From positions 18,434-82,433 of the forward strand of contig JBDRED010000028.1 in NCBI GenBank assembly GCA_043820025.1: a stretch of DNA of 64,000 nucleotides, in the 5' to 3' direction. Under the pieces are notes generated by a model, which made no database searches, was not told the DNA's origin, and saw only the letters and a program-made list of their open reading frames with translations. The stretch's first letter is position 1. Each line of letters begins with the position of its first letter. The position numbers and the translations under genes were made by a program. Below, piece by piece: positions 37,880 to 47,450 of this stretch. The DNA is from JBDRED01 sp043820025 [NCBI: Elusimicrobiota bacterium] (lineage in GTDB: Bacteria > RUG730 > JBDRED01).

Positions 37880-38389
37880 TCAGCTGTTCTTTATTTTGTT
37901 TATTATATCTGAAGTGGATTTTCCTTTAATTAAAGGAATGGTTACAACCTTTCCGCCGTATGATTCAAGAAAGTCTCGGCCTACTATAGTATCAAGAGTG
38001 TAATCTCCGCCTTTAATTAATACGTCGGGTTGAATTTTTTTTATAAGGTTTAAAGGTGTGTTTTCATTAAACATCGCGACATAGTCCACGCATGAGAGCG
38101 CTGAAAGAACCTCAGCGCGTTCGCGTTCAGGGAATATTGGCCTTTTTGGCCCTTTAAGCCTTCTTATAGACGAATCGCTATTTAATCCGATTACTAATAT
38201 ATCCCCATATCTTTTCGCTTTTTCGAGATACGCAACATGCCCTTTATGCAGTATGTCAAAACATCCATTCGTAAAAACTATCTTTTTACGCTGTTTGCGC
38301 TTCTGTTTTAAAATCTTAACCAGTTTATCTATGTCAATAAATTTTGTCATTTTTATTTTTTTAGCAGTCTGCCTTATATTATCCGGCAA
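37880..38389 (-). CDS. rfaE2: D-glycero-beta-D-manno-heptose 1-phosphate adenylyltransferase
   Basis: The 169-residue nucleotidyltransferase has FTNGCFDILHKGHVAYLEKAK, where HKGH is the HxGH motif, and KGGDYTLDTIVG. It activates heptose 1-phosphate for LPS core. In enterobacteria this is the C-terminal half of HldE; here it is a stand-alone gene. The longest reading starts at TTG 38389. ATG 38350 is an alternative, and neither has a well-spaced ribosome site. It follows accC by 4 bp. Confidence 0.9.
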   Translation of the reverse strand: MPDNIRQTAKKIKMTKFIDIDKLVKILKQKRKQRKKIVFTNGCFDILHKGHVAYLEKAKRYGDILVIGLNSDSSIRRLKGPKRPIFPERERAEVLSALSCVDYVAMFNENTPLNLIKKIQPDVLIKGGDYTLDTIVGRDFLESYGGKVVTIPLIKGKSTSDIINKIKNS

Positions 38390-38393
38390 GCTC

Positions 38394-39755
38394 CTATTTT
38401 TTACCTTTAAATTCTTTTGTCATACGCGTCTGTAAAAAGTTTGTATAAAATTCGCCTTTTATAAAATATTTATTCTGCATAACCTTCTGATGAAATGATG
38501 TAGTCGTAGCTATGCCGCGAATCGTTATTTCATCAAGCGCGCGCGCCATCCTGTTTATAGCTTCCTCTCTATTTTTTCCAAACGCCAATATTTTCGCTAC
38601 CATTGAATCATAAAACGGAGGTATGGTGTACCCTTGATATACATGCGTATCAATTCTTATGCCGGGCCCGCCGGGCATTATAAAAGCCTCTATCGTTCCG
38701 GGCGACGGAATAAAATCCTTATCCGGATCCTCGGCATTTATTCTGCACTCTATTGCATGCCCTAAAATATTCACATCATCCTGTTTAAGTTTTAGGCGCT
38801 CGCCGGCAGCCAGCAGTATCTGTTCTTTAATTAAGTCGAGGCCTGTCACAAGTTCTGTAACCGGATGCTCAACTTGAATACGAGTATTCATCTCCATAAA
38901 ATAATAATTTCCCTTTTTATCTAAAAGAAACTCCACTGTGCCAACGGTCACATAATTAACAGCCTTAGCGGCGCGCACAGCAGACCTGCCCATTCTGCGC
39001 CGAAGTTTTTCATTTACTGCAGGCGAAGGAGATTCTTCAACAAGCTTTTGATGCCTTCTCTGTATAGAACAATCGCGCTCAGGCAGATAAATGGTATTGC
39101 CTTTTGAATCAGCCATAATCTGAAATTCAATATGACGCGGTTCTTCAAGATATTTTTCAATATAAACTTCGTCATTGCCAAACGCGGCTTTTGCCTCAGC
39201 CTTTGCCGTAAGAATAGCATTTTCAAGAGCGTCTTCATTCTGCACTACGCGCATACCCTTACCGCCGCCGCCCGCTGAAGCCTTTACAATAACCGGATAA
39301 CCGATTTTTTTTGCTATACGTTTAATCGGCGTATCCTTATCAATAATACCCTCGCATCCCGGAACAACAGGCACATCAGCCTTTATCATAGTCTCGCGCG
39401 CTTTCGCCTTATCGCCCATAAGAAGTATTGATTCCTTAGACGGCCCGATAAATTTAATACCGCATGACTCGCACACATCGGCAAAGTATGTATTCTCCGC
39501 AAGAAACCCATATCCCGGATGTATAGCGTCCACGCCTGTTATTTCAGCTGCGCTTATAATATTTGGAACGTTTAAGTAACTCTCACTTGCTGAAGCAGGG
39601 CCGATACAAAATCTCTCGTCGGCATACCTGACATGCATACTATCAGCATCCGCCTCAGAATGCACTGCAACGGTTTTAATACCCATTTCTTTGCATGCTC
39701 TTATTATCCGAACAGCTATTTCGCCTCTATTCGCGATAAGTATTTTCTTAAACAT
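38394..39755 (-). CDS. accC: Biotin carboxylase subunit of acetyl-CoA carboxylase
   Basis: The 453-residue ATP-grasp enzyme carboxylates biotin on AccB in fatty-acid synthesis. It begins [21 protein letters not shown] at ATG 39755. [13 protein letters not shown] is the glycine-rich ATP loop, and [12 protein letters not shown] holds catalytic residues. It follows accB by 41 bp. The upstream 21 bases include a hairpin repeated before yajC. Confidence 0.96.
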   Translation of the reverse strand: MFKKILIANRGEIAVRIIRACKEMGIKTVAVHSEADADSMHVRYADERFCIGPASASESYLNVPNIISAAEITGVDAIHPGYGFLAENTYFADVCESCGIKFIGPSKESILLMGDKAKARETMIKADVPVVPGCEGIIDKDTPIKRIAKKIGYPVIVKASAGGGGKGMRVVQNEDALENAILTAKAEAKAAFGNDEVYIEKYLEEPRHIEFQIMADSKGNTIYLPERDCSIQRRHQKLVEESPSPAVNEKLRRRMGRSAVRAAKAVNYVTVGTVEFLLDKKGNYYFMEMNTRIQVEHPVTELVTGLDLIKEQILLAAGERLKLKQDDVNILGHAIECRINAEDPDKDFIPSPGTIEAFIMPGGPGIRIDTHVYQGYTIPPFYDSMVAKILAFGKNREEAINRMARALDEITIRGIATTTSFHQKVMQNKYFIKGEFYTNFLQTRMTKEFKGKK

Positions 39756-39766
39756 AAGTCCCCCTG

Positions 39767-39785
39767 AAAAATGCTGACGCATTTT
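39767..39785 (-). promoter_or_regulatory. Repeated 5' hairpin ahead of accC
   Basis: AAAAATGC pairs with GCATTTT around a TGAC loop, 12-30 bp before the accC start. The core AAAATGCTGACGCATTTT is identical to that ahead of yajC. The matching bases reach the CCCCC next to the ribosome site. Confidence 0.45.
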
Positions 39786-39796
39786 AAGTATAAGTG

Positions 39797-40243
39797 TTAA
39801 GCGCTGAGTTTTACTAAAAATATTTCTTCGCCATATTCGACAGGTTTGCCGTTCTTTATAAGAACCTTATCAATAACTCCGTCTATCTCAGACACTACCT
39901 CTTTCATTATTTTCATTGCTTCCACAACGCCCAGCTTTGTTCCTTTTTTTATTACATCGCCCTCTTTAACAAAAGGCTTATCGTTCTTTGCGTCATTACT
40001 ATAAAAAGTGCCCACCATCTTTGACTTAATAACACAATATTCGCTGTTATTATTATCAAGCCTAAGCTTTGCAGTCTCAGATTTTTCCGCAGTAACCACA
40101 GCCTGTTTTGTAATAGGATGAGGCATGCAAGAAACAGCATTTCTTTTTACTCGAACTCTTATTCCATGTTTTTCCCATGATAATTCAGAAATATCGGTTT
40201 TATTAATAACGTCAAAGAAATTTTCAATACGCTTTACATCCAT
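39797..40243 (-). CDS. accB: Biotin carboxyl carrier protein of acetyl-CoA carboxylase
   Basis: The 148-residue AccB starts at ATG 40243. Its C-terminal biotinyl domain has [10 protein letters not shown] with K111 as biotinylation site. The N-terminal part, [30 protein letters not shown], is the usual region, and a Pro/Ala-poor linker joins the two. AccA and AccD are not in this window. It is paired with accC and followed by a repeat-rich spacer. Confidence 0.94.
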   Translation of the reverse strand: MDVKRIENFFDVINKTDISELSWEKHGIRVRVKRNAVSCMPHPITKQAVVTAEKSETAKLRLDNNNSEYCVIKSKMVGTFYSNDAKNDKPFVKEGDVIKKGTKLGVVEAMKIMKEVVSEIDGVIDKVLIKNGKPVEYGEEIFLVKLSA

Positions 40244-40268
40244 AAATCCCCCCAAAAAAAGTTTCAAA

Positions 40269-40519
40269 AGCGACACGAAGTGTCGTCCCCGCATAGGCGG
40301 GGATCCGGTTATAATAACTTACAACACACAACGTGTCATCCTGAGGATTACTATCCGAAGGATCTCCGGGAAAGGTTCCCCGCTCGAAGATTGCCACCGC
40401 ATTTTGCGGGGCCCCGCCAGCGGCGGTAGCTTCGGTCACTATCGTTCCCTCGCAATGACAATATAAGTTATTATAATATTCTGACTTCTGTATTCTGTCT
40501 TCTGTATTCTGACTTCTAA
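40269..40519. repeat. Repeat-rich intergenic segment between accB and efp
   Basis: This 251-bp stretch has no gene I can support. It begins with a second copy of the CGACACGAAGTG / CCCCGC hairpin repeat (40269-40305). A GTCATCCTGAG-type and CCTCGCAATGACA-type repeat follows (40337-40462). It ends with degenerate TTCTGTATTCTGACTTCT repeats (40478-40518). Copies of such tandem fragments occur in many environmental bacterial genomes. Confidence 0.6.
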
Positions 40520-40524
40520 ATATA

Positions 40525-41082
40525 TTATACTCTTCCTAAATATTCGCCGGTTCTTGTGTCTATCTTAATAGTATCCCCGATTTCTACAAACAATGGGACC
40601 TGCACGACAGCCCCTGTTTCAACTGTAGCAGGTTTTAATGTGCTTGATACAGTGTCTCCCTTTAAACCCTTTTCAGTGTAATTAACCTTAAGTTCAACTG
40701 TATTTGGCAGTGATACGCCCATAACTTCATCGCCATAATATAAAACATCCGCTTCCATATTATCCTGCAAAAACCGTATGCCGTCTCCCAAATGATCCGC
40801 GTCAAATGAAACCTGTTCGTAAGTCTGGGTATCCATAAAATGATAGCTTTCTCCCTCTTTATATAAAAACTGCATCTTCTTTCTATCAAGATTAACCTCT
40901 TTAAATTTTTCGCCTGACCTTACAGTGCGCTCAATAATAGCGCCTGTCCTAAGATTCTTAAGTTTGAGCCTAACCATAGCTCCGCCTTTACCGGGTTTAT
41001 GATGCTGAAACCAAACAACTGTAAAAAGCTGTCCATCAATCTCTAAATTTGCTCCATTTGAAATTTCAGATGTTGAAATCAT
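40525..41082 (-). CDS. efp: Translation elongation factor P
   Basis: The 185-residue factor relieves ribosomes stalled at polyproline. It starts MISTSEISNGANLEIDGQLF at ATG 41082 with GGAGG 6 nt upstream. The tip loop KPGKGGAMV carries Lys32, the site that is post-translationally modified in many species. The efp-accB-accC order with an M24 peptidase and aroQ upstream is common. Confidence 0.96.
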   Translation of the reverse strand: MISTSEISNGANLEIDGQLFTVVWFQHHKPGKGGAMVRLKLKNLRTGAIIERTVRSGEKFKEVNLDRKKMQFLYKEGESYHFMDTQTYEQVSFDADHLGDGIRFLQDNMEADVLYYGDEVMGVSLPNTVELKVNYTEKGLKGDTVSSTLKPATVETGAVVQVPLFVEIGDTIKIDTRTGEYLGRV

Positions 41083-41108
41083 TACTGCCTCCAAAAAGTA
41101 TAATGAGT

Positions 41109-42155
41109 TTACACTGTTAATATCTTTGCGCCATTCTTTGTCACAAGCACAGTATCTTCAAGCCTTACTCCGCCAATACCGGGCATATACACCCCAGGTT
41201 CGATTGTAATAACCATGTTTTCCTGTAAAACTTCTGTTGACCTTTGATTTATAAAAGGTTTTTCATGAATCTCAAGCCCAACGCCATGGCCGGTGCCATG
41301 AAGATAATATTTTAACAGGCCGGCGTCTTTTGCGTAAGAACGCGCCCTTAAGTCAATATCCCGCGTTTTTATTCCGGGTTTTACCATAGCTATAAGGCTT
41401 TTTTTAGCCTGATTTACAAAATTAAACATAAGATTCAGTTCATTATTATAGCGTTTGATTCTATCTAAAAAGTATACCCTTGTCAAGTCAGAGCAATAGC
41501 CATTTATCTTAGCGCCGCAGTCAATAAGCAAAATGCTATGTTTATCAAACCTTTTTAAAGACGCCTCATGATGCGGGAATTGCGTATTTGAGCCGTAAGC
41601 AACTATTGTGTCAAAGGCTTTTCCATCCCCTTTTTGCATAAAAAACATGTCTATCTTTTTACTAAGTTCCTTTTCTGTGATCCCGTCTTTGCACAAAGAA
41701 TTTACATTTCCCGCTAATTCGCCGGTAATTGAGCATGCTTTTTTTATATTATTTATCTCGCAGGTATCCTTTTTCGCGCGCAGTTCCTCAATAATACCCG
41801 GAGCCTTTTTACATTTTGAAATATTCCCAAGCGTCTCCTGCCATGCAACTGAAAGACTATCCGGATTAAATCCAATTATACTGCCTTTACCAATAATCCG
41901 CTTTATGCGCGCAGACACACTGTCCTCAACCTTAATAACAGATACTGCTTCTGATAAATTTTTTGATTTTGAAACATGGTCAAAAAGCATAGGCGGGACG
42001 AATAAATATATACTCTTCAGCCCTGCTAAAACAGGAAACACATTGCCTTTAAATCCTGTCAGATAATAGCTGTTAATTTCTTGAGTATCAAAAAAATACT
42101 CAAGAGCGTTCTTTTTGAGAAGCTTTTTAAGAGCATCAAATCGTTTTGTAATCAT
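41109..42155 (-). CDS. M24-family Xaa-Pro aminopeptidase/dipeptidase
   Basis: The 348-residue metallopeptidase has the two-metal site as DCGAKINGYCSDLTRVY (two Asp), GTGHGVGLEIHE (His) and ENMVITIEPGVY plus RLEDTVLV (two Glu). Its N-terminal creatinase-like domain is about 115 residues. It cleaves peptides at proline. It starts 4 nt inside aroQ and lies upstream of efp, a typical arrangement. Confidence 0.9.
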   Translation of the reverse strand: MITKRFDALKKLLKKNALEYFFDTQEINSYYLTGFKGNVFPVLAGLKSIYLFVPPMLFDHVSKSKNLSEAVSVIKVEDSVSARIKRIIGKGSIIGFNPDSLSVAWQETLGNISKCKKAPGIIEELRAKKDTCEINNIKKACSITGELAGNVNSLCKDGITEKELSKKIDMFFMQKGDGKAFDTIVAYGSNTQFPHHEASLKRFDKHSILLIDCGAKINGYCSDLTRVYFLDRIKRYNNELNLMFNFVNQAKKSLIAMVKPGIKTRDIDLRARSYAKDAGLLKYYLHGTGHGVGLEIHEKPFINQRSTEVLQENMVITIEPGVYMPGIGGVRLEDTVLVTKNGAKILTV

Positions 42156-42625
42156 TTTGGAATAAACCTAATTCCTGAAAGATGCCGCGACATTTCAATA
42201 AGCGCAAGATAATAACTATCCCCGCCAAACCCTGCTATCTGCCCGATACACGCAGACGAAATAACAGAGGTATGCCTAAATTCCTCGCGTTTATAAATCT
42301 GCGATATGTGCGCCTCAATAGCCGGCAGAGTTGACGCCTTTATTGCGTCATGAATAGCAACGCTTGTATGCGTATATCCGCCGGGATTTATTATTATCCC
42401 GTCAAAAAGTTTTTTTGACCCGGCCCAGGCTTCTCCTATCTTTTTCACTATCTCGCCTTCTATATCGGATTGAAAACATTCTAACCGGATATTCAAGCCT
42501 TCTGCTTGTTTTATTAGTCCGTTTTCAAGTTCAGGAAGAGAAAACGAGCCATAGGTGTCAGGCTCGCGTTTGCCAAGCAGGCTTAAATTCGGGCCGCTAA
42601 TTAATAAAACTCTCTTTTTTGCCAT
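42152..42625 (-). CDS. aroQ: Type II 3-dehydroquinate dehydratase
   Basis: The 157-residue dodecameric enzyme acts in shikimate synthesis. It has ISGPNLSLLGKREPDTYG with the catalytic Arg/Tyr, then INPGGYTHTSVAI and EAHISQIYKREEFRHTSV with the catalytic His. It overlaps the M24 peptidase by 4 nt. Confidence 0.95.
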   Translation of the reverse strand: MAKKRVLLISGPNLSLLGKREPDTYGSFSLPELENGLIKQAEGLNIRLECFQSDIEGEIVKKIGEAWAGSKKLFDGIIINPGGYTHTSVAIHDAIKASTLPAIEAHISQIYKREEFRHTSVISSACIGQIAGFGGDSYYLALIEMSRHLSGIRFIPK

Positions 42626-42636
42626 AACTCCCCCAA

Positions 42637-43239
42637 TTATTTTTCATTATATTTAATTATATGTTCTTGCGCGACATTATCTTTATTGTACGAATACTTG
42701 CCTGCAACAGCCGCAGATACAATAATTGCCATTGCCTTTGCCGCAGGAATATCCAATGGCGTAACATGCGACTTAGGCACAATCAATAGATTACCGGCAA
42801 AATTATAAGATTGCGGCACATAAACCGCTATCGCATCATTCACGCCGATAACCTCTAAATCTTCTGTTGTAATAAAACCCATAACCTTGATACCCTGCCC
42901 CGGAAACAGTGTAATAAGCGCAGGCTTATTAAATTTTTTCTCTTTACCGACAAACGCGTTTATAAGGTCGCGCATTGACGAATACAAAAGCTTCACAAGC
43001 GGCATTTTATCCAATAAATCTGACATGAATTTAAAATATTTTTGAGTTACGAGTAAGGACGTTAGAAATCCAACAATTGTTATTATAATAAATGTGATTA
43101 AAAGCCCTACTCCGGGAATAGGTATTCTGACAAATAATTTATCTACCTTAGCGAATACAATATAAAAAACAAATAATGTGCCGACAACCGGCAGCATCAC
43201 AAGAAGCCCGTTTATAAAATATTTCATTATTTTTTTCAT
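42637..43239 (-). CDS. DUF502 family membrane protein
   Basis: The 200-residue protein has two transmembrane segments, LLVMLPVVGTLFVFYIVF and LLITFIIITIVGFL. A soluble part follows with SMRDLINAFVG, LFPGQGIKVMGFIT and VYVPQSYNFAGNLLIVPKS. These are the typical DUF502 features. The function of this widespread family is not known. It lies between a BI-1 protein and aroQ. Confidence 0.85.
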   Translation of the reverse strand: MKKIMKYFINGLLVMLPVVGTLFVFYIVFAKVDKLFVRIPIPGVGLLITFIIITIVGFLTSLLVTQKYFKFMSDLLDKMPLVKLLYSSMRDLINAFVGKEKKFNKPALITLFPGQGIKVMGFITTEDLEVIGVNDAIAVYVPQSYNFAGNLLIVPKSHVTPLDIPAAKAMAIIVSAAVAGKYSYNKDNVAQEHIIKYNEK

Positions 43240-43262
43240 AATATCTGCTCCTGTTTTTTAAT

Positions 43263-43970
43263 CTATCTCCACCCGCCGCGCCTGTTTCCGAATAGACGCA
43301 GTAACATAAGAAAAAGATTAATAAAATCTAAATATAATCTGAGAGCGCCCAGGACCGCTTCCTTTCTATCCTCGTCAGTGCCGTCATTTCCAATAATATT
43401 CATCTGCTTTATTTTCTGCGTATCATACGCCGTAAGGCCGACAAAAATTAATATCCCAATGTATGTAATCATCCAATAAAGCTGTGAGCTTTTAAGAAAG
43501 AAATTAACCACAGAAGCAATAATAATACCAATAAGGCCCATAATCATAAACTGTCCCACTCCTGTTAAATCCCTCTTGGTCACATATCCATATAAACTCA
43601 TTACAGCGAATGTGCCTGCTGTCACAAAAAATGTTACTGCTATTGATTCGGCTGTGTAAACAGCGAATACAACAGACAAAGTCAAACCATTCATAGCTGA
43701 ATATCCGAGAAACAATGCTGTTGCCCTGCCTGCGCTAATATTCATTATTGAACCGGCCAGTTTAAATACAATGATAAGTTCTCCGATAATCAGGCCAAAA
43801 AATATAATCGGATTGCCGGCAATTGAACGAAACAAGACAGGCGAAGACATAACAAAATGCGCGATAAATCCTGTTAAAACTAATCCGATTGACATCCATC
43901 CGTAAACCTTATTCATAAACCTGCGCTGTTCAGCAGCAACCATATCTTCCGTCATATAATCTGTATTCAT
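43263..43970 (-). CDS. Bax inhibitor-1/YccA family membrane protein
   Basis: The 235-residue protein has seven transmembrane helices and starts at ATG 43970 with AGGAGG 7 nt upstream. The N-terminal NKVYGWMSIGLVLTGFIAHFV and the C-terminal YDTQKIKQM and GALRLYLDFINLFLMLLRLFG are diagnostic. Bacterial homologues form Ca2+ leak channels or regulate FtsH; no role can be assigned here. Confidence 0.9.
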   Translation of the reverse strand: MNTDYMTEDMVAAEQRRFMNKVYGWMSIGLVLTGFIAHFVMSSPVLFRSIAGNPIIFFGLIIGELIIVFKLAGSIMNISAGRATALFLGYSAMNGLTLSVVFAVYTAESIAVTFFVTAGTFAVMSLYGYVTKRDLTGVGQFMIMGLIGIIIASVVNFFLKSSQLYWMITYIGILIFVGLTAYDTQKIKQMNIIGNDGTDEDRKEAVLGALRLYLDFINLFLMLLRLFGNRRGGWR

Positions 43971-44077
43971 TTCTTTGCCTCCTCTTATCCGCATAGAGAC
44001 TGAATTCTGTATTGTCTATTATGTATTCTCTATTTTCATTTAATCTTATCAAACTATGTAAATTTATCAAGGTAAAT

Positions 44078-45328
44078 TTACAGATATTCAGCTTCAAATA
44101 TTACAGGCCAAGCGTCATTAACTTTTTTTAGTTTTACTTCGATTATTTTATTAATCAAACCCTTTTTATAAGGAACGCCTGCCTTAATATACTGAGGAGT
44201 CATCCCATACAGCCTGCCGTCTGCTCCCCGGCTTTCAATTAAAATACTTGAAACTTGATTCAAGTATTTCTTACATTCTGTTTTTCTTAACTCAATATCC
44301 AACTGCCTTAATATTTCTTTACGCTCTTTTATTTCCTGCGCAGGCACGTTATCTTTCATATCATACGCTCTTGTGCCCGGCCGCGCTGAAAACGGGAAAA
44401 CATGCATACCTCTTATTCCAATGTTTTTTAAAAACTTTACAGTATTTTTAAAAGATTCTTGAGTCTCGCCCGGAAAACCGGCAATAATGTCAGTTGTAAC
44501 GCTTATAACCGGGAACGCCTTTTTTATTCTTTGTAAAAGGTTTATTATATCGCAGGTGTTATACTTGCGCCCCATTTTTTTTAAAATTAAATCATCGCCT
44601 GATTGAAATGAAATATGCAGATGCGGGCATAATTTCCCATTAGGATACCCCGCTTTTCTCATTACCTCAATAAGATCATTGGTTATTTCTAAAGGCTCTA
44701 TTGAGCTTATCCTTATGCGTTCTACTCCGGATTTTTTATTAAGCCACATTATCAGGTCTGATAATCTCCATTCGCATTTATTATCGTCAACTGAATTAAA
44801 CATTCCGACACGCACGCCTGTAAGAACAATCTCCTTGTACCCGCTTTTTAAAATTTCTTCAACCTCTGTCTTAATGTCAGTAATATTCTTACTCCGCATA
44901 TCAGAACGAACATAAGGAACTATGCAGTAAGCGCAAAACGCGTCGCACCCGTCCTGAATCTTAAGAAATGCCCTGGTTCTGGAACGCGCTTTCTTTTTAA
45001 TAACATTTTTTTTATCTAATTTTAAAACATCCATAATCCGCAGTTTATCTATATTTGAAACAATAAACACGCTCGGAAATTCACGCTCAATATTTTTTTT
45101 ATCGCGTTCAATATAACAGCCTGTTAAAACTATTTTAAAATCAGGATTTTCATTTATAAGCCTGCGTATCAGCTGTCTGCATTTTGTGTCAGCGCGCGAA
45201 GTGACTGTGCATGAGTTAATAATAGCGACAGCGCTTGTGTCATACTCATTTAACGATGCCTCTATCTCTTCTGATTCGACTTGATTTACCTTGCATCCAA
45301 ATGTATAAACCAGTTTTTTTATTTTCAT
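44078..45328 (-). CDS. mtaB: tRNA (t6A37) methylthiotransferase MtaB
   Basis: The 416-residue radical SAM enzyme converts t6A37 to ms2t6A37. The UPF0004 domain has YTFGCKVNQVES, INSCTV and TGCYIER, whose cysteines bind the auxiliary cluster. The radical SAM motif is CDAFCAYC. A short TRAM-type tail ends the protein. Its downstream neighbour on the strand is a BI-1 protein. Confidence 0.92.
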   Translation of the reverse strand: MKIKKLVYTFGCKVNQVESEEIEASLNEYDTSAVAIINSCTVTSRADTKCRQLIRRLINENPDFKIVLTGCYIERDKKNIEREFPSVFIVSNIDKLRIMDVLKLDKKNVIKKKARSRTRAFLKIQDGCDAFCAYCIVPYVRSDMRSKNITDIKTEVEEILKSGYKEIVLTGVRVGMFNSVDDNKCEWRLSDLIMWLNKKSGVERIRISSIEPLEITNDLIEVMRKAGYPNGKLCPHLHISFQSGDDLILKKMGRKYNTCDIINLLQRIKKAFPVISVTTDIIAGFPGETQESFKNTVKFLKNIGIRGMHVFPFSARPGTRAYDMKDNVPAQEIKERKEILRQLDIELRKTECKKYLNQVSSILIESRGADGRLYGMTPQYIKAGVPYKKGLINKIIEVKLKKVNDAWPVIFEAEYL

Positions 45329-45431
45329 CTCACTGCCTCTTTCCCCATATTTCTCTCTGTCATTCCCGCGCCTTTATTATAATGCTCCTTCTTCCCGCAG
45401 GGGTTTATCCCTCCATCAGACGTCATTTTTA

Positions 45432-46172
45432 TTACAGTTCGCCAAGGATATATTTCACTATTGATAAAATAACTATTGGCGCTGTCTCAGCCCTCAGAAT
45501 ATTTCCATGAAGCCTAAAGCTTCTCCAATTATTTTTATGAGCAGTTTTTATCTCATCGCCGCTTAGCCCGCCTTCAGCGCCTATTAAAATTTTTATGTTC
45601 GTATTTTTAAGAGACACGCCCGCTTCTTTTTCAAGTATATTTTTTGATAAAGGCTCATCACCCATTTCATAAGCAACCAACTTTACTGAAGAATCTTTTA
45701 AAGAAAACGCGTCCTCAATAGACATAAATTCAGAAATAACAGGAACAACCGCGTTCCCTGACTGTTTCGACGCAGAGAGCGCGATGCACCGCCATCTTTC
45801 GATCTTATGATTCATACTGCTCTTTTCAGGCCTGGCAACTACATATTTTGAAATAACGGGAACAATATTTGATACGCCAAGCTCCGTGGCTTTTTCTACT
45901 ATAAAATCCATCTTAGAAGACTTTGGCAGACATTGATATAAAGTAATTTCATATCCCTTATCTCTTTGCCTCGTTTCTGTTATCTTGCAAATAACGGCAT
46001 CGTCATTAATACACGCAATAACAGCCGAATATTTTTTTCCGTTCTCGTCGAATAAATCTATCTGATCGCCTGTTTTTTTTCTAACCACCCTGCAAATATG
46101 ATTAAATTCGTCTCCTTTAATCATAACATGATTATTCGAAATATGCGCAGATGAAATATGAAATTGAGGCAT
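45432..46172 (-). CDS. rsmE: 16S rRNA (uracil(1498)-N3)-methyltransferase
   Basis: The 246-residue SPOUT methyltransferase has an N-terminal PUA-like part (EFNHICRVVRKKTGDQIDLFDENGK). The C-terminal knot has ILIGAEGGLSGDEI and FRLHGNILRAETAPIVILSIV, which are diagnostic. It lies just after dnaJ, a frequent place for rsmE. Confidence 0.93.
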   Translation of the reverse strand: MPQFHISSAHISNNHVMIKGDEFNHICRVVRKKTGDQIDLFDENGKKYSAVIACINDDAVICKITETRQRDKGYEITLYQCLPKSSKMDFIVEKATELGVSNIVPVISKYVVARPEKSSMNHKIERWRCIALSASKQSGNAVVPVISEFMSIEDAFSLKDSSVKLVAYEMGDEPLSKNILEKEAGVSLKNTNIKILIGAEGGLSGDEIKTAHKNNWRSFRLHGNILRAETAPIVILSIVKYILGEL

Positions 46173-46202
46173 AGAATCCTCCGTAAAAATTGATATGAAA
46201 TC

Positions 46203-47333
46203 CTATTTAAACATGTTCTTAAAGAATCCATCGTTAGGCAGGTCTTCGCCTAGAGCTGTTGCGTAGGCGGCAAGCGCTTCAGCTTGTTTAACGGAAAGCT
46301 TTTTGGGCACATCAATTTCAATCTTAACGAGCTGGTCGCCCTGCCCTCTGCCGTTAATATTGGGCACTCCCTTACCACGCAGGCGGAATACCGTGCCGGG
46401 CTGTGTGCCGGGCGGAATCTTCATATCCGCATGGCCTTTCATTGTAGGAACGCTAATCTCAGCGCCTAAGGCAGCTTTTGTGAAAGTAATTTTTTGTTTT
46501 AAAAGTATATCAGATCCATTTCTCTCGAACGGAGTATCATTTATAACAGATAATACTATATATAAATCTCCTACAGGCGCGCCCTTTTCTCCGGCGTCGC
46601 CTTCGCCCCTCAGCCTTAAAGTAGAACCATCATCAACTCCGGCAGGAATCTTTACTGTAAGCGTTTTCTCGGTTTTTACAACTCCCCGGCCATTACACTT
46701 AGAACAAGGCGATTCTATAACACTTCCACTGCCTCCGCACGTTGAACACGTCTGAACAGAACTAAAAAAACCCTGAGAATACCGCACCTGGCCATTGCCT
46801 TTGCATGTTGGGCATGTTTTTGTTCTGGTACCCGGCTTTGCTCCTGTTCCGCCGCAAGTTTCACAACCTTCTAAATGAGAAATTATTATTTCCTTCTCAG
46901 CGCCGAACGCAACCTCTGAAAGATTAACGCGCACTCTATACTGCAGATCTGAACCGCGCCTTGTTTTCTGTTTTCTGCCGCCTCGGGAAGTAAATCCGCC
47001 GCCAAATATATCTCCAAAAACATCTCCGAACATTTCGCCTAAATTATCAAACCCCTCAAACCCTTGAAAATTTTGGAATCCGCCTGCGCCCGGGCCGCCT
47101 GCGCCAACACCGGCATGCCCAAACTGATCATACATTTGTCTTTTTTTCTTATCGCTTAACACTTCATACGCTTCGTTTATTCCCTTAAACTTTTCCTCAG
47201 CTGTTTTATCGCCCTGGTTCTTATCAGGATGAAACTTAATAGCAAGATTCCTATACGCAGTCTTTATCTCTGCATCGGACGCTGTTTTTGAAACGCCTAA
47301 TATCTCATAATAATCACGTTTATTCCCGGCCAC
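46203..47333 (-). CDS. dnaJ: Chaperone DnaJ
   Basis: The 376-residue type I Hsp40 has a J domain with [10 protein letters not shown] Gly/Phe linker follows. The zinc finger carries four CxxCxGxG repeats ([32 protein letters not shown]), and substrate-binding domains follow. I chose GTG 47333, preceded by AAAGGAGA at good spacing; an upstream ATG would translate a GGGGACAGTCCC repeat. It stimulates DnaK. Confidence 0.95.
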   Translation of the reverse strand: MAGNKRDYYEILGVSKTASDAEIKTAYRNLAIKFHPDKNQGDKTAEEKFKGINEAYEVLSDKKKRQMYDQFGHAGVGAGGPGAGGFQNFQGFEGFDNLGEMFGDVFGDIFGGGFTSRGGRKQKTRRGSDLQYRVRVNLSEVAFGAEKEIIISHLEGCETCGGTGAKPGTRTKTCPTCKGNGQVRYSQGFFSSVQTCSTCGGSGSVIESPCSKCNGRGVVKTEKTLTVKIPAGVDDGSTLRLRGEGDAGEKGAPVGDLYIVLSVINDTPFERNGSDILLKQKITFTKAALGAEISVPTMKGHADMKIPPGTQPGTVFRLRGKGVPNINGRGQGDQLVKIEIDVPKKLSVKQAEALAAYATALGEDLPNDGFFKNMFK

Positions 47334-47355
47334 AAAAATCTCCTTTACATTTCCT

Positions 47356-47436
47356 TTCTCATCAACGCTCGGGGACAGTCCCCGCATTTGTTCTCATCAA
47401 CGCTCGGGGACAGTCCCCGCATTTGGGACTGTCCCC
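47356..47436. repeat. GGGGACAGTCCC repeat array between dnaK and dnaJ
   Basis: A 35-bp unit carrying CGCTCGGGGACAGTCCCCGC is repeated twice in tandem (47356-47390, 47391-47425). An inverted GGGACTGTCCCC at 47425-47436 follows. It separates dnaK from dnaJ without a gene. Confidence 0.75.
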
Positions 47437-47450
47437 TCTAGAGACATTAA

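Noticed and set aside
47334-47387. Longer DnaJ starting in the GGGGACAGTCCC repeat
   Set aside because: The J domain starts at GTG 47333, preceded by AAAGGAGA; the upstream extension encodes repeat sequence.
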